The notes beneath the pieces were generated by a model. That model saw only the letters and a list, made by a program, of their open reading frames with translations. It had not been told where the DNA came from and ran no database searches. From Adiantum capillus-veneris (lineage: Eukaryota; Streptophyta; Polypodiopsida; Polypodiales; Pteridaceae), in contig CM043947.1 in assembly GCA_014529385.2 (NCBI GenBank), positions 132,607,391 through 132,671,390 of the forward strand: DNA of 64,000 nt, written 5' to 3'. Both the position numbers and the translations under genes were made by a program. This document shows positions 41,950-52,714 of this stretch, in pieces. Each line of letters starts with the position of its first letter. Position 1 is the stretch's first letter.

Positions 41950-43708
41950 CACAGGAAAACTCTTCTTCGCCACTCCCATGCTCACTACCTCCATGCGAAG
42001 TATCCATTCCGCTTCGGGTGATGACCATCCACTGAAGTCTTGGGTTCTTGAGTTCACAAGGAACTTTGGTTCTTGTGGGTCTTGGTTCTTGAGTGCTTGA
42101 GGTTCTGGAGTTCTTGAGGTTCTTGAGGGTCTTGAGGTTCTTCTTTAGCAAGCTTGTAATCTGTGTTAGAGAAGGATCTTCTCTTCACCCAAGTTCTACT
42201 CTTCCTTGCGGACGCACCCCTTAGCAGCCTTGCGCTCACACCAAGGTTGCTTTTTCCCACCTCACGTTGATTGGCCGGCCGCTAAGTGCACGGTCCGCTC
42301 GCAATGAGTGAGAAGAGAGCAAGGGGAGGCTGGACAAGTCCTTCTTTCTTGGGTTTCTTGTCACGCTTCAAAAACACGATTAAGAATCGACATGCCCAAG
42401 AGGACTTGGGTTACGTGCGACTGCAACAAGCAAAAAAAAATTCTTGTGGTTCTTTCCTTCAGTGATACAGAACACTGCCAAAGCTCTGATAGCAATGTAA
42501 GGTGCAGCGGAAGTGAATGTTGAACTTTGCTCAAGATGAGTGCTCCGAACTGTGCTCGAGGTTTCCTTTTACTTACGGAAGGGAAAGCCTTCCGTTCCTT
42601 TAGTGAGAGAGTGCAATGGACACAAACAAAGTGGATAAACACTGTGAATGAAGGTGCTGAGACTGAGAGATAGAGAGAGAAGAATATGACACCAGAATGT
42701 TGTCAAACCCTCCTCCGAAGGCCCCCACTCTCGATGGCGAGAGCGGTCTACTTATGATTGCACAAATCTCTACAATGGTTTGGACTTGCCGACGATGTCG
42801 ACAACGATGAGGAGCTGAAATCTGAAAATGCTAAGGGCTGAAATTTGCAAATCTTTATCTGCTGAATTCTGACTCTATGTTGGTGACGATGTCGATGGCG
42901 ACGAGACGCGCTAAAAACGCAGATTCCGGGCTGAAACTGTAAACTGCGCTGGATCCGACTGTTCGGCGATGATCTGCTGCGGGAAGGTGAGATCTGCGAG
43001 GTTCGGGGGTTCTACTGCTGTGTCTTGACACTGAAAACTGAAAACGCTAATGCTACTGTTGATTCTGTCGCGATGGAACTGCAAAACACCAAGGAGGATC
43101 TGCAAACCAAAAACGCTAGGGCTGAAAACTATCTCCTGGCAAAAACGCTATGGCTTTTGCTGGTTCTATTGTGGCCGGGGCTGATCTGCAATGCAAAACC
43201 GAGGGTTGATCTTGATCTGCTGTTGCCGGTTGCTTTGCCATGTAAAACGCTGAACTTGACTGTATGCTGAAAACGCTAGGTGGTTGATGTAGAAAACGCT
43301 AGGTTGGCTGCTCCAAAAACGCTAAGTGTGGGGGGTCCTGCTGAGAAGTGCCTGTTGAACCGGAGTTCCTGCTGCCTCTTCTGCTGTGGAATGCTAGCGC
43401 TAGGTTTTTATATATATTTGCTTGGAAAAATTTCCCTACGCAGTTTCCAACAAAAGTCACTTAAAAATAATAAGTGAAAAATGTCAAAAATAAGGAGAAT
43501 AGATCTATGCATTGTACAAATGCTCCTAATGGGTTCTGACTGTTATCTGATGATCATGTTGTGTGCAACCAGAGGATATGCATCTAGATTAAGTGTCTGG
43601 ACATGCACGATCTACGAACAGACTCACAAAAGTGCGAGATCACTTCCTATTCTAGACTGACTGAACTGCTTGTCCATGTACACATAGGGTTAGATGTGTC
43701 GCGTAATA
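41950..43708 (-). mobile_element. A4, 5' end of a family A element
   Basis: Minus strand: 5' LTR (42496-43708), primer site (42483-42494, TGCTATCAGAGC on the minus strand, one mismatch), leader with TTCTTGAGG minisatellite, and the first 26 or so gag codons (start 42028, 'MVITRSGMDTSHGGSEHGSG') ending at 41950. The left side is joined to copia G. Confidence 0.82.
42496..43708 (-). repeat. A4 5' LTR
   Basis: 1213 bp. CTAGCGTTTT motifs read as AAAACGCTAGG on the plus strand at about 43110-43330. The outer end reads GTGTCGCGTAATA instead of GTCACGTGACA, so its terminus is mutated. Confidence 0.85.
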
Positions 43709-43780
43709 TGTGGACTGTTTTGAAGTGAATCTCTGCTGTGTCGCAGTAGAATCTTTACTCGGAGTGTCCAAGTTTGTTAC

Positions 43781-43792
43781 AGTGGTATCAGA
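43781..43792 (+). other. Element E primer-binding site
   Basis: TGGTATCAGAGC, perfect tRNA-iMet type, preceded by the LTR end TTTGTTACA-G. Confidence 0.92.
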
Positions 43793-43846
43793 GCGTGGTC
43801 GATTTCTCTTCTCCCAGGAAATCCGATCCTTTTTCTCGCGACACTT

Positions 43847-45480
43847 ATGGATTCAAACAGAGATCAGTCGACTTCCTCTGCATCTGGGGATGCGAGAAGA
43901 CATCACGAAGAAGATTCTCATGAGGAGTACGGCCCGCCTCGGCCTACTCAGGCGTAGATTGAAGAGATGGAGCGTTGACAATTGGTTGACGATGCAACAA
44001 AGATGATGATCAATCTTGCGAAGGATCCGAAATTTGTAAATTTTTTGACTGAGACATCCTTCGACGAAGTGCACTCTCAGTGGTGGAAGGCTATCAAACC
44101 ACCCCTCAAACCGGCACTCAAGAAACCTCCTATTCCGAGGATGTTTACAGAGCAAGAATTAGAAGAGGTGGTTACGAATTACCCAACTTTTTGACGCAAT
44201 CAACAAAGCCAAAAAGCACGACAAAAAGCAAAAGAAAGAAACTGACTTCCCGGGTTATTTGGGTCATCAATCTACTTTTGCCTCGGCAAGAAAACAGAAG
44301 AAGCATGTTCGATTTGAAGGAATATTCAATCCTTCTTCTTTTTCTTCTTCTGACAACTCTTCTAGCGCTTCTGACTTGAGCGAAGAAGACAAGGAAGGAA
44401 AAAAGCGAAGCAAAAAGCAAGTCTTTGGAAAAGGCAAGAAAAAGGCAAAGAAGCCTAAGTTTCGCCAAGTTTCTGACAGTTCTACAGAGGACTCATCTTC
44501 AGATAGTTCGGACTCCGATGATCACAGATTTTATGCAAAGAAGAATAATTTCCAACCAGTATGACGTTCTGAGGATAAAAGCAAGAAAGTTCGAGAATTT
44601 AAAGAAGGTGGACAGTCAATTAAATTTGACACTTTTTCTGGATTCCGAGATGCTTCGAGGGCTTTGGCCTTCATACAACAATTTGATATAGCTTTCTCCG
44701 GAGTGCATTACTCTGAGCACTCCAAGATTCGGAGGGCTACCTCTTACTTCAAGGGAAATGCTCGAACGTGGTGGTCCATTCTTCTATTGAACAAGAAAGC
44801 GCCAGTTAAATGGCTGAAATTTAAAAGGCTTTTTATTTCTTCTTGGTTGACTCGGGAGTACGAACTGGACATACGAACTGCTTGGAACCATCTCCGGATG
44901 ACCAAGAAAGATACCTTGGACACATATTGCAAGAGATTTTGGAGCTCTTTTCTACCCGCTTCTTCATTTAAGAAGATCTCGTTTAAAGAATAGATTGAGC
45001 GGTTTACCTTGGGACTTCCTACGGAGATCCGAGATCATTGCTTAGAGCAAAAGTCAGATTCTATTTAAGAACTGATGAGTTGTGCGAAACGGGGCTTTGC
45101 CATACACTCAGGCAGTTTGACTTACCCCACAGATGAGATCATGACGTAGAAAACAAAACAGACTATTTAATATGAAAGTAGAAAGAAGAAGAGCCCCCAA
45201 GATCAAAAAGATAAGGATGCACGATCTCGGCTCACTCCTCGGGAGAGAGCCAACTATATTAAAGAGGGGAAGTGTTTTGGATGCGGGGAACAAGGACATA
45301 TCTCCGTGAAGTGCCCTAAAAAGGCACAGAAAGAACAAGATGAAGAAAGGCCAGAGAGTTCAAAAGCAGCTGAGGAACGTGGATGGAAAGGCAAGATGAA
45401 AGCATGACTGGTTTCAGATTGCATGCGTATTGACTCAAGCACGATAAACGAGAGTACAGAACTTTTCTGAGCTTGGGGCA
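43847..45480 (+). pseudogene. Element E gag
   Basis: Start ATG 43847 (MDSNRDQSTSSASGDARRHH). After two early stops it reads 'MMINLAKDPKFVNFLTETSFDE', a Pro/Lys stretch and a Ser/Asp- and Lys-rich low-complexity region (44259-44564). The gag core follows in 44580-44993: 'SIKFDTFSGFRDASRALAFI', 'IAFSGVHYSEHSKIRRATSY', 'NARTWWSILLLNKKAPVKW', 'DIRTAWNHLRMTKKDTLDTY'. Further on comes a complete knuckle CFGCGEQGHISVKC near 45275-45320. At least five stops or frame changes. It keeps Trp (TAWNHL) where Gypsy-A and Gypsy-B have stops. Confidence 0.88.
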
Positions 45481-46190
45481 AAGTGAAAGATCAAGAAGCC
45501 CTGATTTTCTTTAATGGAGGAGCCAAGGCCAACTTCATTTCACCTGAATTGGTGGCGCAGCTCGAGATTACGCCCGATCGGATGGGACCACAAGCAGAGG
45601 CAGTTCTAGCGACACCCGGCAAGGACGTAGCCATTACACCTGTCATTGGCAACCTTCGGTGCATTGTCAGGGGTATTTACGGCACGATGACTTCTACATA
45701 ATTCCCTTGGAAGGTTGTGGTGTCCTCCTGGGAATTCCCTGGTACCATAAGAACAATGCTGTGGTCGACTATTGGGCACGAAAAGCGACTTTGACTACAG
45801 AAAAGAGCCAAACCATTGTATTTGATGCGAAACTTAAGGACGAGTCTGTCCCTATTGTATCGGCTTCGGCCGTTTCAAAATTAATGAAATCCAGTATGTT
45901 TGTTTACTCGATCTTTTTGAAAGAGTTGAATGATGATCATAGGACAAATATGTTTGATCTAGAAAAAGAACGCCAAGATTTTCTCCACACTCATGCCGAT
46001 TGCTTTTCTGAGGACCTGCCAGACGAGTTGCCACCAGCTCGTCCTGAGGATCATACCATTGATCTGATACCTGGAAGCACACCACCGAACCAGCCACCTT
46101 ACTGTGTGAGTGGAGCCCAAAATAAAGAGATTATGAACCAAGTGAAAGACCTCTTGGAAAATGGTCTTATCCGGTCGAGTACTTGACCTT
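45481..46190 (+). pseudogene. Element E protease and RT entrance
   Basis: Frames 45483-45701 and 45659-46186, shifted once. The protease reads 'ALIFFNGGAKANFISPELV' and later 'FYIIPLEGCGVLLGIPWY'. The catalytic Asp is Asn (N-G-G), and the same N-G-G is found in F1 (59046-59312). 'PEDHTIDLIPGSTPPNQPPY' and 'VKDLLENGLI' lead into RT. Confidence 0.87.
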
Positions 46191-46793
46191 ACTGCTCTCC
46201 GATGTTGTTGGTTTTGAAGAAAGACGGAACTTGGAGAATGTGCATTAACTATAGAGCTCTCAACACAATCACCATTCAAGAACAAATTTCCAATTTTTAG
46301 GATCGATGATATTCTAGACCGACTACAGAGATCTTCTTGTTTCAGCAGGATTGATTTGAAGAGCGGATATCATCAAATCCGAATCCTGTCGGGAGATGTC
46401 TACATGACAGTTTTTCAGACGACCTTCGGTTTATTCAAGTTTTTGGTGATGCCTTTTGGGCTTACCAATGCTCAAGCGACCTTTAACCAAATGATGGACA
46501 GGATTTTCAGAGAGTACAGATCTTTTGTCGGCACTTTCTTTGATGACATTATTGTCTTCTCCAAGGATGAGGCAGAACATAGAGAACATCTACTACAGGT
46601 CTTTCAAGCACTCCGAGATCACAAGTTGGTGATTAATGCAAAGAAAAGTGAATTTTTCCTACCCGAGATACACTTTTTGGGATACATCGTCTCAGCAGCA
46701 GGAGTGCAGATGGACCCGGCCAAGATAGAGACTATCCGTGATTGGCCCGATTTGAAGAATGTCCATGAAGTTAGAAGCTTCTTGGGCTTACGT
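46190..46793 (+). pseudogene. Element E reverse transcriptase, truncated
   Basis: '[19 protein letters not shown]' and, after a frame break, 46356-46793: '[20 protein letters not shown]', '[20 protein letters not shown]', active site 'FFDDIIVFSKDEAEHREHL', 'FFLPEIHFLGYIVSAAGVQM'. It ends at 'VRSFLGL' where Gypsy-B is inserted. The catalytic Asp pair is intact. Confidence 0.9.
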
Positions 46794-48357
46794 TGTCACG
46801 AGGACGTGGCAGCTGTTAACTATGTCACGAGGACGTGGCAACTGCTAACCTTAGTTGTTGGTTTCTTTCCAATGTTTTTTGTTTTATTTTTGAGACCCTC
46901 TTTTTGAAGTAGCAAACGGTCGGACACTGTATGGCCAATGTGAACGGTAGTTTCACCTGCAGACGGGAAGTGGTCGGCACTGGAATTCGTATAGTAAGAG
47001 GATGTCTAGGCTCAAAGCAAGATCATGTAGGTCCCCCCGTCGCACTTAGCAAGTTGGCGGATACTAGGAAGTGAACTCAATAAAGACACAAAGTCAAGGT
47101 GGGACTACCAACAAAAAGTATTCGACAGTTGGGCCACATTGCACTTTTGGATGCGGTTCCAATGAGGATAGATGGTCAGATGACCAGTGGGAGCCCAACG
47201 GAAGCATCTCCTAAAATTTAGCGAAGTGCTATTTTGGGCCGTGAAATGTGTTCGCGTCATTACCTCTGGTATGACTAGGGGAACATTTTACAACTTTGCC
47301 GCAAAGTCAACTAAGCAACCAGTCGGGAGATTTTTAGGCGGCAAACCCGAAACGGGAAAATGCTTGTAAATGTGCCACTTGGCACATTTCTGTGAACTTG
47401 CCTCACAAAGGAAGAGGCAGCGCTGAATTATAAGCTGGGAGGCCTCACTTTTAAAGAACTGTCACATGTTAAGAGCTATGGATTGCTTCCTTTCCCTCTA
47501 TGTACAATGTGGTGCTAGGAGTGATGACTTGCGCACTACACACTGCTCTCTCTCTCTCCCTTGCGTGCAGTTATGTGATGCCCCACAAGAGGGCTTTTCA
47601 TTTGATTGATGTACAGTTGTGTGGGTTCATGCGCGGTTGCCGAGGCAAGAGCCTCTTGCACAGGTACTGGGTTAGCTAGTGGCTAATCCCCCCGTAGGTA
47701 TAGGTGAATTCGGAGAGGTTTCACGTGAGAAAACTCGTCCAATTCAAAGGGCAAGCAGCCCTATAGGTGCGGGAGCTCGAGGACTTGCTACAGATGCGAT
47801 CGGTACACGAAATGGAGCCCAAAACAGGGAATTACAGCCTGCTGTGTATTTTTGCAGGTTTAGGGTTTCGGCCCTAAACGGTCCCTAATATCCCCAGGAG
47901 GTTCGGGGACGCTGTAGAGGTGATCTGGCGCATTTTCGGGGCAGAAAACAGAGAATTCAGCGTGCTGCAGATTCTTGCCAGGTTTTTGTAAAGTGTCCGT
48001 ATGCATCGGGAAAGTCATCAATTGCATGGGGATACTGACTGTGAAGCATCCTAGTACAGTTATGCTGCCGAAATCGGGCCAGAACAGTTGTATTTCAGCC
48101 CGGATTATGCGAGACAGCTCGTAGGAAATCACATGTTATTTTCCCTCTGTTAAAGAATAAAGAAATATCGAAAGGGGCGCCAATTTTGGGGCCTACAGGT
48201 TGTCAGCGTTTGCTCGGAGCATTCTAGCTACCAAGCCGTGCGTGCGCTTAAGTGTTAATTCCTGTCGGAGGTTTCCTTTGCACGTTCTCTCTGTGTGTGT
48301 CTAAAGTAAAGAATTTTGGGTGAAAGCCAAAGCCTACCACCCCACGGGTTGGTTTCA
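46794..48357 (+). repeat. Gypsy-B 5' LTR
   Basis: 1564 bp. It begins with two tandem 29-bp units TGTCACGAGGACGTGGCA..., carries the shared block AATAAAGAAATATCGAAAGG...TTTTGGGGCC at 48156-48193, and ends GGTTTCA. Confidence 0.9.
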
Positions 48358-48456
48358 AGGTTCCGTTTTGCTGGGACATCAATCACTTTTTCCTCAAAGA
48401 GTGAGCCTCGGTTGTTTTGGGTAAAGACACAGAGTGCAGGAATGCGGGATTACACT

Positions 48457-50162
48457 ATGGCCGACAAAGGGAAGGGCATTATGGAAGAGGGTTCCTCTTC
48501 AAAGGACAGACAGGAGATCCCTATGGTCTTTGAGATTGGCGAGAGCTCACCGCCACGTCAGTCTGTACCTCCTGTTAATGTGAATGTCCCTCCAGTAGTA
48601 CAGGGCTTTATGACTGGGCAACTTGAGGATGATGCATTCAGCACTCAATTAGTTGCCGCGGTGAATGTCTTTTCGCAGCTGGTGCAGAATCCAAGGTTTA
48701 TGGAGTTCTTGCAAGCGCCACCAGTGCAACAACAAAATAAGCAACCTACACCGCGTACGGAGCTTGTTGAGGCTCAAGCCCCAAGTACTTCATGTGACTC
48801 AGCAGGATAGGGAACACTCGCATGTTGCGGAGTCAGGGGCTCCAAAACAGGTTCCTCCCGTGCTTGAACAGGTGGCTAGAACTCCTATTCCACAGGTTAT
48901 GCTAGTTCAGCCCGCCACCTTTCAGAGCCCGCATGCTATTTTGAATGGACAGGGAACTGGATACCAGGCAATGCACCCAGTTTTTCCACCACCCATGGTA
49001 CATCTTGGGTATTTCGGGGGTGGATCAGTGTTCCAAAGTATGGCTAGTTATGTGCCTGGAAGTCAGCCGTACATGCCAGGAACAATGTTTGGGGGTATAC
49101 AAGGCATAGTGCCAAACCCCATGTATGGTAGTATCAGCATGCAGCAGGGTTTTCTGTGCAACCAGGGCAAGTTTGGGGTGCCACAGGGTCATTTTGGTAT
49201 GGCTGGTTTTTCTGGACAGCAGCCAGATATCGCACCTCTGACGCAAAATGTTAATGGCCAAGATGTGCGGATCATGCCTACTACAGTGTCCATGTTGCAG
49301 ACTATTCCGTATGACAATTTGGGGCCACTGGAAAAGCCGAAAGCTTACAAAGAAGGTGGTGCGGTTGTAAAGTTCAGCACTTTCAGTGGCTTCGAGGATA
49401 AAGCAAAGGCTCTCACTTTCCTCCAGCAGTTTGATACAACTCTATGCAGGAGGGAATTTTACAGAGGTCTCTTAAGTCAGGAAAGCTACCACTTTCTTAA
49501 ATGACAATGTGCTTACATGGTGGACGACATTGTTAATGCAAGGACAGGCACCCGCCATTTGGGTTTACTTCAAGCAAATGTTTGCATCTGCTTGGCTGTC
49601 AAATGAATTTGAAGCCGATGTTATGACAGATTAGCACCAACTTACTTCAGCTTCATGCAAGAGCTTGCTGGAGTACAATCGGAGGTTTTGTAAAGCGTTA
49701 CTCTCAGTGACCTCCTACAGATTTGTGCCATTGACAGAGCAGATAGAGAAGTATTGTTGTGGGCTACCTAAAGGGCTTTGTGATTACTGTACCAAGAACA
49801 GAGTGGCTACCCTCACTCAGCTTATGGAAGTTGCGAACACTGGTCTTGCCTTGTTGAAAGGAGAGGACAATGGGTTTCCGAGCAACAAGAAAAGAGGGCA
49901 GAAAAAGAAAAATTCAGCGAAGAAGCCCTTTGTGAAAACGGCTCTTGAAGCGTCACAGTAGTCAGAAAAGGCCACCAAAGACAAGGATTCAGCCGGCACT
50001 TCTAGAGCGCAGGCAAAGAAACAGAAAAGGAAGCCTTTTGTGCGCAAGTCGCTCGAGGAAAAGAAGGTTCTAATGGCTGAATATAAATGCTTTATTTGCA
50101 AGCAGCCTGGTAACTTTGCAAGGAAAAGACCAGCTGACGCAGAGAATAAAGAAGACCAGAAA
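48457..50162 (+). pseudogene. Gypsy-B gag
   Basis: Start ATG 48457 (MADKGKGIMEEGSSSKDRQE). Frames 48316-48810, 48665-49504 and 49665-49961 follow Gypsy-A gag with shifts near 48780 and 49440. The codon that is TGA in Gypsy-A (31341-31343) is TAG here (about 49633). The zinc knuckle is destroyed by a deletion: 'CFICKQPGNFARKRP' lacks the His and last Cys. Confidence 0.88.
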
Positions 50163-50599
50163 CTTCAGTGTAATAGGGAACGGGCGGAACACAGCCCAAA
50201 CGTTCCGAAACGGCGTTCCAGACGAGTCCTGTTCCCAAAACGGAGTCGGGAATGGAAGGTCGTTCCGGAACGGGGTGTAACCGGAACGGTATTCCGGAAT
50301 GGGAGGAACATGGTGCAAAACGGCGGAACGGGCAAAAGTAGACATTTGGGGGCAGATTTGGGGCTGTTTGGGGAACATATTTGGTGCAGTTTGAGAGCAG
50401 GTTTGAAGGCAGATTTGGGGGCAGTTTTTGGGTTGTTTAGGACTTTATTTGGGACTAAGCTGAATGGAGGTAGTTCAAGCCTTACTTTAGTCGACCGTTC
50501 CGGCCCCGTTCCCGTTCCGGGCTCCCCTCCTCCTCCCCGTTCCCGTCCCGTTCCGGACCCTCCCGTTCCCGTTCCCTGTTCCCGTTCCAGGTAACTATG
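50163..50599. mobile_element. Small DNA-transposon-like insert (MITE, possibly hAT-type)
   Basis: Absent from Gypsy-A, where the gag text is continuous. CCAGAA flanks both sides (50156-50161, 50600-50605). The ends form a weak inverted repeat (GTAATAGGGAACGGG against GTTACCTGGAACGGG). The left part has about six GGAAC and four GTTCC motifs; the right part has about nine GTTCC. Such subterminal arrays are typical of hAT-like elements. No transposase is encoded. Confidence 0.65.
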
Positions 50600-51290
50600 C
50601 CAGAAGGCAAGAAGCCTAAACCCACGGCAGGTTTGGTGCCAGATATGGTGGGTGATAGGCCCAATACAGATGCCAGTGAGTTATGCAGGACTTGGGGTAA
50701 CGTTAGGGATCAGACGGCACTCATCTTCTTTGATCGAGGTGCCAAAGCCAACTTTATCTCACCAGAGTTAGCTACGGCATCAGAGCTGAAGAGATGGGGT
50801 ACACAGCACAAGCAGGTTTGGCATGTCCTGCCACTCAGAGTGTGTTAACAGTTACTCCCATTATTGGAAAGCTGCGTCTACATATTCAGTCGTATGTGGA
50901 CATAGAAGAGTTCTACATCATGCCGCTGGAAGGATGTCACACCTTGTTGGGGATCCCGTGGATGTTCCGAGTGCATGGAGTCTTGGATGCCTACAACAAA
51001 AAGATCACTGTACAGCATAGGGGCAAAACTCACATCTTGGATGTAAAGCTTCAAGGAGAGTCAGACCCTATTGTATCTGCTTCTGTTATCACTTCTGTAA
51101 TAAAGAATCGTCTTTCTTTGTACTTGATTTTTGCACGTGATGTCTCAAATAGTGATCAGTCAAATTTATCTGTGTTAGATAAAGAAAGGTCATCATTTTT
51201 GCAAAAGTTTAGTGACTGTTTTTCTAATTCATTACCGTCGAAATTGCCGCCAGAGAACCTGAGGACCATCGGATAGATTTGGTGCCAGGG
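50600..51290 (+). pseudogene. Gypsy-B protease and RT entrance
   Basis: Frames 50597-50848 and 50794-51276. 'ALIFFDRGAKANFISPELA' has D-R-G in place of D-S/T-G. A frameshift near 50780 follows, then 'FYIMPLEGCHTLLGIPWMF'. The RT entrance is frameshifted at 'LPPENLRTIG'. Confidence 0.87.
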
Positions 51291-52714
51291 TGTAGCCCCC
51301 AAATAGACCTCCCTACAAGGTTAGTGCGGCGCAGTAGAAAGAGATTATGGGCCAGGTTGAGGAGTTATTAGAGAAGGGGCTGATTCAACCTAGTTCTTCA
51401 CCCTTTTGCTCCCCAGTGCTCCTAGTGCAGAAGAAGGATGGCTCATGGCGCATGTGTATTGATTACCGTGCGTTGAATAAGAATACCATCAAGAATAGGT
51501 TTCCTCTTCCTAGAATTGATGATATTCTCGATTGTTTAGAGAGTGCTGCAATTTTCAGCAGAATAGACCTTAAGAGTGGGTACCATCAGATTCGTATAAG
51601 GCCAGAGGATGTGCACAAGTCTGCGTTTAGAACGACATCTGGTCTCTATGAGTTTCTAGTGATGCCGTTTGGGCTACCAAATGCTCCTGCCACGTTCAAT
51701 AGAATGATGGACCGGATTTTCCGCTCACATCAACAATTTGTTGGGACGTTCTTCGATGACATGATAGTGTATTCGAAGAAATGAAGAGGAGCATAGGCGT
51801 CACTTGACCATTATGTTCAAAGAGCTGCGCAGTCACCACAAGTTACTTGTCAATCGTAAGAAAAGTGAATTCTTCCTCGAAGAGATCCACTTTCTTGGCC
51901 ACATAGTCTCAAAGGATAGTGTCAGAATGGATCCCGGAAAGGTCGAAGCTATTAAGACATGGCTACACTTGAACTGTGCACGATGTCAGAAGCTTCTTGG
52001 GATTGTGTTCCTACTATAGAAGGTTTATCAAAAATTTTGCAGAGATAGCATCGCCTCTTCACGCTTTGCAAAAGAAAGAGGTCACTTTCAGATGGACCCA
52101 AAAAGAGATTTCAGCTTTTAGTCTCCCAAAGGAAAAGTTGACTTCAGATCCAGTAATTGTTTTGCCAGACCTCAGGAAGTCATTTGTGGTCGAGTGTGAC
52201 GCGTGTGGCAGTAGCATCGGAGTAGTGCTAATGCAAGACAGAGGGGTAGTAGCTTATGAAAGCCGAATTTTGCAAGGGCTAGAGAGGACTATGCAAGTCT
52301 ATGAGAAAGAGCTCTTGGCCGTGATTCATGCGCTTTCTAGCTGGAAACACTACATCTTAGGTACTGATTTTGTTGTCCAAACAGATCATTAGACCTTGCG
52401 ATACTTCTTGACACAGTCAAAGTTATCCGAAAAGCATATGCGATGGGCAAACATTCTTTCCATGTTCCACTTCCAGATTATGCATGTGGAAGGCAAGAAG
52501 AATGTTGTGGCTGATGCATTATCAAGAAAGCCACAAATTTCAGTTGTGTCAATTCCTTATCATCATGAGCTAGATGACATAAAGGAACAATATACTGCTG
52601 ATGAAGATTTTGCAAGGATCTTTGAACAGTTACAAGAGGGGCAACATCATGAACACTACCTCCTCAGAGATGGTTTTATGATGATGCATGGCAGACTTTG
52701 TGTCACTAGGCCAC
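51291..52714 (+). pseudogene. Gypsy-B RT and RNase H
   Basis: Frames 51347-51784, 51804-52019, 51976-52392 and 52396-52719, matching Gypsy-A with single-base indels between them. The active site '[10 protein letters not shown]' is intact. RNase H has 'FVVECDACGSSIGVVLMQ' and a TAG at 52390 replacing the Gln of TDHQT. It is interrupted at 52714 by element C (GCCAC duplication) in the spacer before integrase. Confidence 0.92.

Larger units (their letters stand above)
43709..46793 (+). mobile_element. Element E, gypsy chromovirus relative of D and F, truncated
   Basis: LTR tail (43709-43779), primer site (43781-43792), gag, protease and most of RT on the plus strand, cut at 46793 by Gypsy-B. 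This is the best-preserved copy of the D/E/F family. Confidence 0.85.
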
